Below are positions 25,502-34,893 of a stretch of 64,000 bases of DNA, in pieces. The stretch's first letter is position 1; every line of letters begins with the position of its first letter. The DNA comes from Shewanella sp. SR44-3 (lineage in GTDB: Bacteria > Pseudomonadota > Gammaproteobacteria > Enterobacterales > Shewanellaceae). The stretch lies in contig NZ_JACJDV010000009.1 of NCBI RefSeq assembly GCF_014163735.1, positions 1 to 64,000 on the forward strand. The letters run 5' to 3'. The position numbers and the translations under genes were made by a program. The notes under the pieces were generated by a model. The model saw only the letters and a list, made by a program, of their open reading frames with translations. It was not told the origin of the DNA and searched no databases.

Positions 25502-26311
25502 ATGAAACATCTGCAAGCTGTTATTTTAGACTGGGCCGGAACGGTTGTTGATTATGGCTCAGTAGCGCCAACCAGTATTTTTGTTGAGGCTTTTGCTCGG
25601 GCTTATGATTTTAATGTGTCCTTAGCTGAGGCTAGGGTGCCGATGGGCATGGGCAAGTGGGATCACATTAAAGCGCTAGGGGCCTTACCTAGTCTTGATG
25701 CTCGCTGGCAAGAGCGTTTTGGTCAGTCGATGCAAACCCATGATGTTGATTTTATTTATCAAACATTTATGCCATTGCAAAAAGCTAAGGTCGCTGAGTA
25801 CGCCGCTCCTATAGATGGCGCGCTAGTGGCAATAGCATGGATGCGTGAACAGGGGCTTAAAATCGGCAGTTGCTCGGGCTACCCCAAAGAGGTGATGGAT
25901 ATTTTAGTGGATGCCTCTGCGGCGCTAGGTTATAAACCTGATGCTGTGGTTGCCAGTGATGAGCTGGCGCCAGGCTCGCGCCCAGGCCCTTGGATGGCAT
26001 TGGAGAATGTCATTCAGCTTGGGGTTAATGCTGTGTGGCGCTGCGTTAAAGTCGATGATGCTGCCCCTGGTATTGCTGAGGGATTAAATGCAGGCATGTG
26101 GACTATTGGCATTGTCAAAACCGGCAATGCAGTGGGGATGACGCAAGCTCAGTGGCAAGAGCAAACTCCTGAGCAGCAAGGTGCATTGTTAATCCATGGC
26201 CGTGCTGAGCTACTTGATGCAGGGGCTCATTATGTGGTGGACTCATTAGGCGATATCCCAGAAGTGCTACTTGAGATTAATGCTCGCGTCGCCAGAGGTG
26301 AGCGCCCTTGA
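25502..26311 (+). CDS. phnX: Phosphonoacetaldehyde hydrolase (phosphonatase)
   Basis: PhnX cleaves the C–P bond of phosphonoacetaldehyde to acetaldehyde and phosphate, the second step after PhnW. It is a HAD-superfamily enzyme: the nucleophile motif is L-D-W-A-G-T-V-V-D (Asp10). The Schiff-base lysine is in M-G-M-G-K-W-D-H-I (Lys52), aligned with the phosphonatase pattern, and K-V-D-D-A-A-P-G supplies the acidic metal site. The 269-residue length is normal. The ATG has a modest AGAGG ribosome-binding site. The stop overlaps the TTG start of the next gene, showing an operon. Confidence 0.95.
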   Translation: MKHLQAVILDWAGTVVDYGSVAPTSIFVEAFARAYDFNVSLAEARVPMGMGKWDHIKALGALPSLDARWQERFGQSMQTHDVDFIYQTFMPLQKAKVAEYAAPIDGALVAIAWMREQGLKIGSCSGYPKEVMDILVDASAALGYKPDAVVASDELAPGSRPGPWMALENVIQLGVNAVWRCVKVDDAAPGIAEGLNAGMWTIGIVKTGNAVGMTQAQWQEQTPEQQGALLIHGRAELLDAGAHYVVDSLGDIPEVLLEINARVARGERP

Positions 26312-27696
26312 GTTACCAGTCATTTTGGTTCGATGAGGCTTGTCGTCAACAGCAAGATCTATGTACCCCGCCTTTAGTGGGTGAGGTGCATGGGGATGTG
26401 GTTATTGTTGGTGGGGGCTTCACTGGCTTGTGGACTGCCATCATGCTTAAGCAGGCAACGCCTGAGCTTAAGATCATTTTGATCGAGCGCGACCGCTGCG
26501 GAGCTGGTGCATCTGGTCGTAACGGCGGCGCCATGCTGACCTGGTCGGCTAAATTTATGGCATTAATACGGGATTATGGGGTCGATGAAGCCATAGCGTT
26601 AGTGGCGGCCTCTGAGTCTGGCGTCGGCAATATGGCGCAGTTTTGCCAAGCTCATGGCATAGAGGCTGAACTGCGTCTTGATGGTTGTTATTACACGGCG
26701 ACAAATATTGCTCAGCAAGGGGCAATGGCTAAGATTGCTGCATGCCTTACTGCCCATGGTATTAATCATTGGCAAAATGTTGATTTGAAAAAATTGTTAG
26801 CGGCCACGGGCTCAAAAGTCCACAGTGAAGGGCATTTTAATCCTAATGCGGGCAGTGTTCACCCAGGGAAACTTGTGCTGGGGCTTAAAAGGTTGGCGTT
26901 AAAAATAGGAGTTCAACTGTATGAGCAGTCAGCGGTGACACAGATGCAACTCAAGGCTAAATTTAAACGTATTATTACCGTTCACGGCTGCGCAATCGCG
27001 CCTAAAGTCGTGCTTGCTACCAATGCGTGGTTGCCCGAACTGGTACCTGAATTTACCCGCAACATAGTGTTAGTTTCTTCTGATATGGTGATCACTAAAC
27101 CTATGCCTGATGCGTTACAGCGTTTGGGGCTAAACCATGGCGCAGCGGTTATCGATATGCGCACTTTTGTGCATTATTACCGGACAACAGCAGATGGCCG
27201 TTTAATGCTTGGCAAGGGGGGCAATCGTTTTTCTTGGGGCAATAAAGTCAGGCCATTTTTTGATGCAGCCAGTGCCTATGAAGGGCAATTGGCAAACAAG
27301 CTTAAGTGGTTATTTGGCGATCAACAAATGGAGATAGAAAGGAGCTGGACTGGGGCTTCAGATCGCTCCGTCAGCGGTATGCCATTTTTTGGCGAGTTAA
27401 CCCATAGCCCTGGGGTATTTTATGGCAGTGGTTATTCAGGAAATGGTGTCGTGGCAAGTTACCTTGGCGGAGAAATTCTTGCCGCTTTAGTCACAGGTAA
27501 GCGCAGTGGGCTTGCTGCATCGGTTTTGGTTAATGGCCATTTAGGACGCTTTCCCTCGGAGCCGATACGCTTTATTGGCGCTAATTTAGTGCGTCAAGGG
27601 ATCCGTGGTGGGGAAGAGCGAGAAGATGCAGGCCGCAGGGCACTGCCATGGCAAGCTTGGCTGGGAGGTTTTGCTGCTAGCGCTGGTAAAGCTTAA
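26308..27696 (+). CDS. FAD-dependent oxidoreductase (DAO fold) of the AEP operon
   Basis: The 462-residue product has the dinucleotide motif [13 protein letters not shown] near residue 30, then [15 protein letters not shown], and the C-terminal G-S-G-Y-S-G-N-G-V. These place it in the glycine/D-amino-acid oxidase (DAO) family, which oxidises C–N bonds of amines. The start is TTG, overlapping the phnX stop (TTGA), with GAGGTGAG upstream. In other AEP clusters, DAO-type Pbf enzymes convert N-methylated AEP to substrates of PhnW, so a role in widening the substrate range is plausible. The exact substrate is not known. Confidence 0.85.
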   Translation: MSYQSFWFDEACRQQQDLCTPPLVGEVHGDVVIVGGGFTGLWTAIMLKQATPELKIILIERDRCGAGASGRNGGAMLTWSAKFMALIRDYGVDEAIALVAASESGVGNMAQFCQAHGIEAELRLDGCYYTATNIAQQGAMAKIAACLTAHGINHWQNVDLKKLLAATGSKVHSEGHFNPNAGSVHPGKLVLGLKRLALKIGVQLYEQSAVTQMQLKAKFKRIITVHGCAIAPKVVLATNAWLPELVPEFTRNIVLVSSDMVITKPMPDALQRLGLNHGAAVIDMRTFVHYYRTTADGRLMLGKGGNRFSWGNKVRPFFDAASAYEGQLANKLKWLFGDQQMEIERSWTGASDRSVSGMPFFGELTHSPGVFYGSGYSGNGVVASYLGGEILAALVTGKRSGLAASVLVNGHLGRFPSEPIRFIGANLVRQGIRGGEEREDAGRRALPWQAWLGGFAASAGKA

Positions 27697-27785
27697 ATGA
27701 AAGGGGCGTGAGGATGGAGCTTGTATCTGTCTTGAGCCTTAGACATAATCAATCGGCATTATATTAGCAGGAGTGGCTCGAGTTA

Positions 27786-28487
27786 ATGTTGTTATATCAA
27801 AGAATTGCTAAGCATTTACAAGCGTTAATTAGCCGCGGCGAGTTTAATGTTGGTGCAAAGTTACCTTCAGAGCGAGATTTGGTTAGCCTGTTTGTATCAA
27901 CAAGGATCACGGTTCGTGATGCATTATTGCGCTTAGAGGCTGAAGGTATTATTTATCGTCGTCAGCGCAAGGGCTGGTTTGTGTGCCCCAAAAGGCTAAT
28001 TTGGGATCCAAGCGCTAAGGTTAATTTCTACGCATTAGCCCAGCAACAAGGCTTTAGTCCAGAAACTCAGGTGTTATTGTTAGGCCCATTACAGCAAGCT
28101 CAGTACTTAGATAAGAACTGGTTGACTGAATTTGGCGAGCTTGAGCTTACTCAGTTAGTGCGTAAACGCTTTCTTGATGGTAGGCCTGTGATGCTGGAAG
28201 AAATTCATTTCTCCAGTGACAAATTTCCCAATATTAACCAGCAGGATTTGAATGGCTCCATCACTGACATTATGGCAAAAGATTACGGCATTATAGTGGC
28301 ATCAGAAACCAGCACGATTTGGGTCACCACTTTACCTGATGAATATAGCCAAGCGTTAGAAACCAATAATGGCGCCGCATGTTTGAAGATTATTCGCCGC
28401 CGCTTTGATCAAACTAATGCACTTGTGGATATTAATGTCGAGTACTGGCTTCACAGTGCCATACAGATGACAGTCAATAGCCATTAA
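27786..28487 (+). CDS. GntR-family regulator with UTRA domain (PhnR-like)
   Basis: The 233-residue product has an N-terminal winged helix-turn-helix (K-L-P-S-E-R-D-L-V and T-V-R-D-A-L-L-R-L-E-A-E-G) and a C-terminal UTRA ligand-binding domain, including L-V-R-K-R-F-L-D-G-R-P-V-M-L-E. This HutC-type layout is shared with PhnR regulators of AEP genes. A GGAG motif lies about 12 bases before the ATG, rather far. It follows the operon by 89 bases and is convergent with phnW. The repeated 14-bp palindrome before three promoters of the cluster is its probable target; none is seen directly before this gene. AEP or phosphonoacetaldehyde is the likely inducer. Confidence 0.88.
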   Translation: MLLYQRIAKHLQALISRGEFNVGAKLPSERDLVSLFVSTRITVRDALLRLEAEGIIYRRQRKGWFVCPKRLIWDPSAKVNFYALAQQQGFSPETQVLLLGPLQQAQYLDKNWLTEFGELELTQLVRKRFLDGRPVMLEEIHFSSDKFPNINQQDLNGSITDIMAKDYGIIVASETSTIWVTTLPDEYSQALETNNGAACLKIIRRRFDQTNALVDINVEYWLHSAIQMTVNSH

Positions 28488-28496
28488 TAAAAGTCA

Positions 28497-28526
28497 AAAT
28501 AGCCCAGATATTGTCTGGGCTATTTT
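28497..28526. terminator. Bidirectional terminator between the GntR gene and phnW
   Basis: AAAATAGCCCAGA (28497–28509) pairs with TCTGGGCTATTTT (28514–28526), giving T-runs in both directions, as expected between convergent genes. Confidence 0.9.
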
Positions 28527-28579
28527 GTGGCTTTTTACTTTAGATTAACTGCCTTAGCTTAACGGCCTTAGATGATGAG

Positions 28580-29686
28580 TTAACGCCACAGCTGCTGGGC
28601 ATTATTTATGGCTTTAAGCAGCAAATCGATATCTTGTGGATGAATATCACCTATGTTGCCGATGCGAAAGCAGTCTGCTTTTGACACTTTCCCCGGATAA
28701 ATCACATAGCCTTGTTGTTTTAATGCAGCGTAAAAGTCTTCAAATTTATAGCTTTTTTCCGTGGGTGCATGGAAAGAGCTGATAATAGGTGATTGCCATT
28801 CCCGTGCAAGTAAGGCACTAAAGCCTAGGTTTGCCATCCCTTCGACTAAGCGGCGCTGGTTTTCTTGGTAACGCAGGGCACGCGCAGCGACACCGCCTTC
28901 AGCATCTAATTCATTGAGAGCTTGCTGGAAAGCACGCACCACGTGGGTGGGGGAAGTAAAACGCCATTTTCCCTGCTGAGTCTCCATCATGTGCCATTGG
29001 GCGTAGAGATCAAGGCTTAGGGATCTTGCTTGGTCTTTACAGGCTTCAAGGGATGAGCGTTTGGCAATAATAAAGCCAAAACCAGGCACGCCTTGTATGC
29101 ATTTATTGGCTGAGCTGATTAAAAAATCAATGCCAAGTTCGCCGATATCCATTTCAATGCCACCAAAACTGCTCATGGCATCGACAATAAGGCATTTATT
29201 ATGCTGTTTTACTCGTTTTGCTATGGCGTTAATGGGGTTAAGCATGCCAGTTGTGGTTTCGCAGTGCACTAAGGCGACATGGGTAATGCTGGGATCACGG
29301 CTTAATATGGCTGCAATATCATCAGCTGCAGGAACACTCGTCTCAGGGTAATCAAGGCTTGTTAGCGCCACCCCTAATACCTGGGCGATTTGCTTCATGC
29401 GTGCCCCATAAGCGCCATTGTTAATCACAAGTAGCTTATCTTTTTTACCTAACGCACTGCCTATTACGGCCTCTACACTGGCGGTGCCACTGCCTTGCAT
29501 GAGCACAGCGCTATAGCCTTTGCTGGCTGTTGCTAGTGACACTAAGCGGCTGCGGATATCTTCAACAACACCTGTGTTGTAATCCTTGTCCCAGGTGCAC
29601 CAGTCTTTGAGCATAGTGGCTTTGACTGTGTCTGTGGTCGTCAGTGGTCCGGGGGTTAATAGTAAGTAATTACGTTCTTGTTTCAT
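28580..29686 (-). CDS. phnW: 2-Aminoethylphosphonate–pyruvate transaminase
   Basis: PhnW transfers the amino group of AEP to pyruvate, giving phosphonoacetaldehyde for PhnX and alanine. The 368-residue product is a class V aminotransferase: [14 protein letters not shown] at the N-terminus, [10 protein letters not shown] for the phosphate of [12 protein letters not shown] and the PLP lysine in S-S-A-N-K-C-I-Q-G. The C-terminal R-I-G-N-I-G-D-I is typical of the family. Length is normal (about 367). It is transcribed towards the regulator, from a promoter carrying the 14-bp operator (29732–29745). Confidence 0.96.
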   Translation of the reverse strand: MKQERNYLLLTPGPLTTTDTVKATMLKDWCTWDKDYNTGVVEDIRSRLVSLATASKGYSAVLMQGSGTASVEAVIGSALGKKDKLLVINNGAYGARMKQIAQVLGVALTSLDYPETSVPAADDIAAILSRDPSITHVALVHCETTTGMLNPINAIAKRVKQHNKCLIVDAMSSFGGIEMDIGELGIDFLISSANKCIQGVPGFGFIIAKRSSLEACKDQARSLSLDLYAQWHMMETQQGKWRFTSPTHVVRAFQQALNELDAEGGVAARALRYQENQRRLVEGMANLGFSALLAREWQSPIISSFHAPTEKSYKFEDFYAALKQQGYVIYPGKVSKADCFRIGNIGDIHPQDIDLLLKAINNAQQLWR

Positions 29687-29731
29687 TTGTCTTCCATGGG
29701 TCGTTAATCAAGATTCCTCATTACTTTATCA

Positions 29732-29745
29732 CTGGTCTAGTCCAG
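29732..29745 (-). promoter_or_regulatory. AEP-regulon operator, site 2 (before phnW)
   Basis: CTGGTCTAGTCCAG on the plus strand is the exact reverse complement of sites 1 and 3, so it reads CTGGACTAGACCAG in the direction of phnW. It lies 46 bases ahead of the phnW start. Confidence 0.8.
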
Positions 29746-29809
29746 TATTATTGCAGTTTGATGAATTCATCTCGGTCACCTTTTTTGGGAAATAATAGCC
29801 ATGCTGTTT

Positions 29810-29844
29810 TGCTAGCTGCTAGCTGCTAGCTGCTAGCTGCTAGC
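29810..29844. repeat. Five-copy 7-bp tandem repeat (TGCTAGC)5
   Basis: Five perfect copies of TGCTAGC follow each other. Each contains the palindrome GCTAGC. The array lies between phnW and the divergent TonB-dependent receptor, between operator sites 2 and 3. Perfect short repeats of this kind change copy number by slippage and could alter promoter spacing or looping. Confidence 0.92.
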
Positions 29845-29913
29845 AGAGAATGCTCGTGGTTATCACAAAAATGTCATTAATTTGTCAATTAAAGCTTCTA
29901 GGATTTAACGCTT

Positions 29914-29927
29914 CTGGACTAGACCAG
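29914..29927 (+). promoter_or_regulatory. AEP-regulon operator, site 3 (before the TonB receptor)
   Basis: CTGGACTAGACCAG is identical to site 1 and in the same orientation. It ends 26 bases before the receptor's ATG. Confidence 0.8.
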
Positions 29928-29953
29928 TTGACTTAATCTGAGGATAACTTGAA

Positions 29954-32743
29954 ATGAATCATTTTCTCTGGCTTGTGCCTGCTTTGTTGGCACCATCTGT
30001 CATGGTAAGTGCGCAAACAAGCCAAGTGATGGGCACTATCACTGACGAACATTCACCTTTGCCTGGGGCTAAGGTGGCCATAGAAGGCAGCGATATAGTT
30101 GCGACTAGCGATTTTAAGGGCAGATTTTCCCTGACTCAATTAGCGCCAGGCGCCTACCGCTTAAGAGTGACTTATCTTGGGTTTGAACCACAAATAAAAG
30201 AGATTAACGTTAATTCCCAAGGGCTATTGCAACTGGGTGAAATTAACTTACGGCCCCAGCATCAAAAAATGGAAGTGCTTCAAGTTAGAGGGGCAATTCA
30301 GCGCGGGGAAATGCTGGCCTTAAACAGCCAAAAAAACAGTAACACTATGATTAATGTTATTTCAGCGAATGAGATAGGCAAGTTACCTGATAGAAATGCC
30401 GCAGAGGCTGTGCAGCGGATCCCTGGGGTATCCATTGAGCGAGATCAAGGAGAAGGCCGTTTTGTTGCGGTGCGCGGGTTACCCGCCCAGTGGAACAGCG
30501 CCACTTTAAATGGAAATCGCATTCCAACCGCAGAAGAAGAAACCGTAAGCCGAGCCACGGCGTTTGATTTTTTTCCCTCTGACATGATTGAGTTTGTTGA
30601 AGTCACTAAGGCGTTAACACCGGATCAAGAGGGCGATGCCATCGGGGGGAATGTTAACTTTATAACCCGTAAAGCGGCCACTAAGCAGACATTTAAGTTT
30701 AATGCTGCCGTGGGTCAACATCAACAATTTGACGATGGAGTGGATTATTCTGCCAATGCACTTTATGGGGATCGCACTGAGGATGGCAAGTTAGGTTTTA
30801 TTATTAATGCCAACCTGTGGAAAAGAGATTGGGCCACAGATAACTACGAGCCAAGGCGCGACAGCGATGCCGGGATTTATCGCTTAGAGCTTAGGGATTA
30901 TACCGGAACCCGCGAAACTTATGGGCTCAGTGGTGCAGCCCAATATGAGCTTGATGACGGTAAATTGTATGTGTCTGGCATGTATGGCTCTTTACGTGAT
31001 GATGAATTGCACTATAAACACAGGTACCGTTTTGATAAGTCTCGCATTGAATTGCAGCACATTCGCAATGAATTAATTACTGAAATGACCGGCTTTGAAT
31101 TAGGCGGCGAGCACTTTATTGGTGATGCCTCAAGCCTTGATTGGCAGCTGGCAAATTATGTGAATGATTTTCACTATGGCAATGTTCCATCTGCTGATGA
31201 TGCCAGTTATTTCGTGGTGCGTTTTGATCAAAAAAATGTTGCTTATCAAGGGCTAGAAGATCGAGGTCAAGGGAATAATGCCTATAATATTATCGATGGC
31301 GGCAAAGATGATGGCAGCTGGCCGTCAACCCATTTAGACCGGGATTTCAATATGGATCCTGGGTCGATGAAGTTGTCTTGGGTTGAGCTATATAAGGTGG
31401 CAGTAACTGAGCGCGATAACATAGTGGCTCAAATAAACCTTAAACATGATTTAAACGACTCGCTGCGACTTAAATTTGGGCTTAAGTACCGAGATAAAGA
31501 GCGTGATGCTGACTTTGCTGATGAGTTTTATCGCTGGGATGAAACTAAAGGGTCAGTGCCAGTATTGGCCGATTTTACACTGTCAGATCAGCCTGGGAGA
31601 AAGGATTACCTTGCTGATTCAGGGGTTAACTATCAAGGGCAATTTTCACAGGTGGCGGACACCAACGCCTTGGCAGCTTTTTGGCAGCAAAATAAAAATA
31701 ACTTCATATTGGATCAAGATGAATCAGAAATGCTTTCCAATGGTGGCGGCCTTGGACGTAACTTTGATGTTGCCGAGCAGCATATATCGGCCTATGGCAT
31801 GGCAAGTTGGGACATTAATGAACAGTGGTTTCTGTTGACTGGTCTTAGGTTGACGCAAACGCGGACTAAGGTCAGTGGTTATAATTATATTGTCGATGAA
31901 AAGCGCTTAGTTGAAGCAAAGGAAACTAAAGATTACTTGTCTGTTTTGCCAGCTTTGCACCTGAAATATTCTCCTGATGAATTAAGCAATTGGCGTTTAG
32001 CCTTGACCCGCAGTTTTAGTCGCCCAGATTTTGGTGCCTTGTCGCCAGGGGCAAGCTATTCTGAGGCTGATAATGAGCTAACCAGTGGTAACCCTCAATT
32101 AGAACCTACCTATTCGGATAATGTAGACCTACTCTATGAGCACTTTTTTGAAGAGGTTGGTGTGGTTTCTGCAGGGCTTTTTTATAAGAAAATTCAAGAT
32201 CCTATATTTATGGACACCATAATCGGTGACTATAAAGGCAAGTCTGGCATTAACATTAATCAACCTCAAAATGGTGATGATGCCAGTTTATGGGGCGCAG
32301 AGTTGACGCTTAATCACAGCTTTAGCTTTGTTCATGAATCTTTAGCTAATTTTGGCGCTATGGCCAATTATACTTGGATGGATTCATCCATGAGTCTGCC
32401 TAAACGCGATGACACTAGCCGCATCCCTCGTCAAGCTGAGCAGCTTTATAATGTCTCGTTATATTTTGATAATAATGAGTTTTCAGCTCGCATTGCCTTA
32501 AATCATAAGGGAGATTACATAGAATCTCATGGTAAAAGTGCCGCTTTTGACAGTTATTATGGCGCTTACACCAGTGTCGATTTTTCCGCGACTTACACTG
32601 TATCCCCAAGGGCGCAGGTGTATTTAGAAGTGAATAATTTAACCGATGAACCGCTGCAATACTTTCAAGGGGATAAAAGTCGTCCATTGCAAGTGGAGTA
32701 TTATGGTGTACGTGGCATGCTCGGATTTAGTTATGGCTTCTAA
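29954..32743 (+). CDS. TonB-dependent outer-membrane receptor of the AEP regulon
   Basis: The 929-residue product has a signal peptide (to about residue 20), a carboxypeptidase-regulatory-like domain (about 25–95), and a plug domain with L-P-D-R-N-A-A-E-A-V-Q-R-I-P-G-V and V-R-G-L. A 22-strand barrel follows, ending in the outer-membrane signature with a C-terminal Phe (G-F-S-Y-G-F). The pattern matches the large receptors used for complex organic ligands rather than classical siderophore receptors. GAGGATAAC serves as ribosome-binding site. Because it shares the operator of phnW, its ligand is probably a phosphonate-bearing compound, for example an AEP-decorated glycan or lipid fragment. This is an inference. 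Confidence 0.9.
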   Translation: MNHFLWLVPALLAPSVMVSAQTSQVMGTITDEHSPLPGAKVAIEGSDIVATSDFKGRFSLTQLAPGAYRLRVTYLGFEPQIKEINVNSQGLLQLGEINLRPQHQKMEVLQVRGAIQRGEMLALNSQKNSNTMINVISANEIGKLPDRNAAEAVQRIPGVSIERDQGEGRFVAVRGLPAQWNSATLNGNRIPTAEEETVSRATAFDFFPSDMIEFVEVTKALTPDQEGDAIGGNVNFITRKAATKQTFKFNAAVGQHQQFDDGVDYSANALYGDRTEDGKLGFIINANLWKRDWATDNYEPRRDSDAGIYRLELRDYTGTRETYGLSGAAQYELDDGKLYVSGMYGSLRDDELHYKHRYRFDKSRIELQHIRNELITEMTGFELGGEHFIGDASSLDWQLANYVNDFHYGNVPSADDASYFVVRFDQKNVAYQGLEDRGQGNNAYNIIDGGKDDGSWPSTHLDRDFNMDPGSMKLSWVELYKVAVTERDNIVAQINLKHDLNDSLRLKFGLKYRDKERDADFADEFYRWDETKGSVPVLADFTLSDQPGRKDYLADSGVNYQGQFSQVADTNALAAFWQQNKNNFILDQDESEMLSNGGGLGRNFDVAEQHISAYGMASWDINEQWFLLTGLRLTQTRTKVSGYNYIVDEKRLVEAKETKDYLSVLPALHLKYSPDELSNWRLALTRSFSRPDFGALSPGASYSEADNELTSGNPQLEPTYSDNVDLLYEHFFEEVGVVSAGLFYKKIQDPIFMDTIIGDYKGKSGININQPQNGDDASLWGAELTLNHSFSFVHESLANFGAMANYTWMDSSMSLPKRDDTSRIPRQAEQLYNVSLYFDNNEFSARIALNHKGDYIESHGKSAAFDSYYGAYTSVDFSATYTVSPRAQVYLEVNNLTDEPLQYFQGDKSRPLQVEYYGVRGMLGFSYGF

Positions 32744-32790
32744 ACGTGAGAGGTTATAGATGTTAATCGTTGTTTTTTAGTGCTTAAATT

Positions 32791-32822
32791 AAGACTGCCT
32801 TCAGATTTTGAAGGCAAGTCTT
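32791..32822. other. Strong stem-loop downstream of the TonB receptor
   Basis: AAGACTGCCTTC (32791–32802) pairs with GAAGGCAAGTCTT (32810–32822) with a single bulged A. A T-rich run does not follow on the plus strand, so it may be a weak terminator or an mRNA-stabilising hairpin. Confidence 0.5.
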
Positions 32823-32985
32823 AGGTTAGCCTTTGACTGATAAGTTTATTTTTATCTTCAGTTATTATGAACAGAGTTAACGGCTTATGAGACAAAGTTT
32901 CATCACCTTTCGGCTGGGATTGTTGCGCTTTGCAGAGTAGAATACCGCGCAACCTTATAATAAAAACTTGCAGTTGGAGTGACCA

Positions 32986-34239
32986 ATGCTAAACAAAGCT
33001 ATGAATATCGCGGATTATGATCCACAACTATTTCAAGCCATTGAAGATGAAACCCGTCGTCAAGAAGAGCACATAGAGTTAATTGCATCAGAAAACTACA
33101 CCAGCCCTCGCGTGATGGAAGCTCAAGGTTCACAGCTTACCAATAAGTATGCAGAAGGTTACCCAGGCAAGCGTTATTATGGCGGTTGTGAATACGTCGA
33201 CGTAGTCGAGACTTTGGCCATCGAACGTGCTAAAGAATTGTTTGGCGCAACTTATGCCAACGTACAGCCTCATTCAGGATCGCAAGCCAACAGCGCTGTG
33301 TACATGGCGCTACTACAACCTGGCGATACCGTGCTTGGGATGAATTTGGCTCATGGTGGTCATTTAACTCACGGTTCACCGGTTAACTTTTCTGGCAAGC
33401 TGTACAACATCATTCCTTACGGTATCGATGAAGCGGGCAAGATAGATTACGTTGAGATGGAGCGCTTAGCCGTTGAGCATAAGCCTAAGATGATGATTGG
33501 CGGCTTCTCAGCGTTTTCAGGCGTTGTCGATTGGGCCAAAATGCGTGAAATCGCCGATAAAATTGGCGCGTATTTATTTGTCGACATGGCTCACGTTGCA
33601 GGTTTGATTGCTGCTGGCGTGTATCCAAACCCTGTGCCTCATGCCCATGTGGTGACATCGACAACCCATAAGACATTAGCTGGCCCTCGTGGCGGTATTA
33701 TTTTATCGGCAGCAGACGACGAAGACTTGTACAAAAAGCTGAATTCAGCCGTGTTCCCAGGTGGACAGGGCGGCCCATTGATGCACGTTATCGCGGGTAA
33801 AGCGGTTGCCTTTAAGGAAGCATTAGAGCCAGAATTTAAAGTGTATCAACAGCAAGTGGTGAAAAACGCTAAAGCCATGGTTGAAGTGTTCCTTAAGCGC
33901 GATTATAAAATCGTTTCTGGCGGCACAGATAACCACCTGATGTTGGTTGATTTAATCGGCCGTGAGCTTACCGGCAAAGAAGCCGACGCCGCCTTAGGCA
34001 GCGCTAACATTACTGTGAATAAAAACTCAGTGCCTAACGATCCTCGCTCTCCGTTTGTGACTTCAGGTGTTCGCTTAGGCACACCTGCTATTACACGCCG
34101 CGGTTTTAAAGAAGCCGAAGCTAAGCTACTTGCTGGCTGGATCTGTGATGTGCTTGATGATGCGCACAACACTAAAGTTATCCAGAGCGTTAAAGCTCAG
34201 GTACTTGCCCTGTGTGCTAAATATCCTGTATACGCTTAA
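32986..34239 (+). CDS. glyA: Serine hydroxymethyltransferase
   Basis: GlyA interconverts serine and glycine with transfer of a one-carbon unit to tetrahydrofolate, feeding the pathway used by MetH. The 417-residue product (E. coli also 417) shows [30 protein letters not shown] and the PLP lysine in [21 protein letters not shown] ribosome-binding site stands ahead of the ATG. GTTGCGC/GCGCAAC arms at 32922–32953 lie in the promoter region; I see no PurR or MetR box I would defend. Confidence 0.97.
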   Translation: MLNKAMNIADYDPQLFQAIEDETRRQEEHIELIASENYTSPRVMEAQGSQLTNKYAEGYPGKRYYGGCEYVDVVETLAIERAKELFGATYANVQPHSGSQANSAVYMALLQPGDTVLGMNLAHGGHLTHGSPVNFSGKLYNIIPYGIDEAGKIDYVEMERLAVEHKPKMMIGGFSAFSGVVDWAKMREIADKIGAYLFVDMAHVAGLIAAGVYPNPVPHAHVVTSTTHKTLAGPRGGIILSAADDEDLYKKLNSAVFPGGQGGPLMHVIAGKAVAFKEALEPEFKVYQQQVVKNAKAMVEVFLKRDYKIVSGGTDNHLMLVDLIGRELTGKEADAALGSANITVNKNSVPNDPRSPFVTSGVRLGTPAITRRGFKEAEAKLLAGWICDVLDDAHNTKVIQSVKAQVLALCAKYPVYA

Positions 34240-34351
34240 TTCTAAGGGCAATTTGATAGGTTTCAGTTAACCTTAACGCCCAAATAGGATAGACTTCAAT
34301 GGCCGCAAAACTTAAGTCTTGCGGCCATTTTGTTTTTTGCGGGAGCCCCCA

Positions 34352-34801
34352 ATGCATTGTCCATTTTGTAGTGCCACAGATACCAAAGTCATAGATTCAA
34401 GGCTGGTGGCCGATGGTCATCAAGTTCGTCGCCGCCGAGAGTGCACCTTGTGCCATGAGCGTTTCACCACTTTTGAAGGTGCTGAGCTTGTGATGCCTAG
34501 AGTGATAAAGCGTGACGATACTCGCCAACCTTTCGATGAAGATAAACTCAGAGGCGGTATGCTGCGCGCTGTCGAAAAGCGTCCAGTGTCTATGGATCAG
34601 CTCGAACAAGCTTTATCTAAAATCAAATCTACCTTGCGGGCAACTGGCGAGCGTGAAGTGAATTCAGAGATGATAGGCAACTTGATGATGGAGCAGCTGA
34701 TGCACTTAGACAAAGTGGCTTATATTCGGTTTGCTTCAGTTTATCGGGCCTTTGAAGATGTTTCTCAGTTTGGTGAAGCCATAGCTAAGCTTGAAAAATA
34801 G
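34352..34801 (+). CDS. nrdR: Transcriptional repressor NrdR
   Basis: NrdR senses ATP/dATP and represses ribonucleotide reductase genes. The 149-residue product has an N-terminal zinc ribbon (M-H-C-P-F-C and R-R-R-E-C-T-L-C-H) and an ATP-cone from about residue 49 (P-R-V-I-K-R-D and F-D-E-D-K-L). The frame is open for 11 codons upstream, but the ATG at 34352 is the family start and has GGGAGC ahead. It heads the ribD–ribE–ribBX–ribH–nusB group, a conserved gene order in gammaproteobacteria. Confidence 0.96.
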   Translation: MHCPFCSATDTKVIDSRLVADGHQVRRRRECTLCHERFTTFEGAELVMPRVIKRDDTRQPFDEDKLRGGMLRAVEKRPVSMDQLEQALSKIKSTLRATGEREVNSEMIGNLMMEQLMHLDKVAYIRFASVYRAFEDVSQFGEAIAKLEK

Positions 34802-34893
34802 CAGCCTTGAAATCGGCGATTTTGCCCATATTTAGGTGTGAATCCCAAGCTTTTTAGCCACTTTAAGCCCAAATCAACCATTAGGTGTTAACC

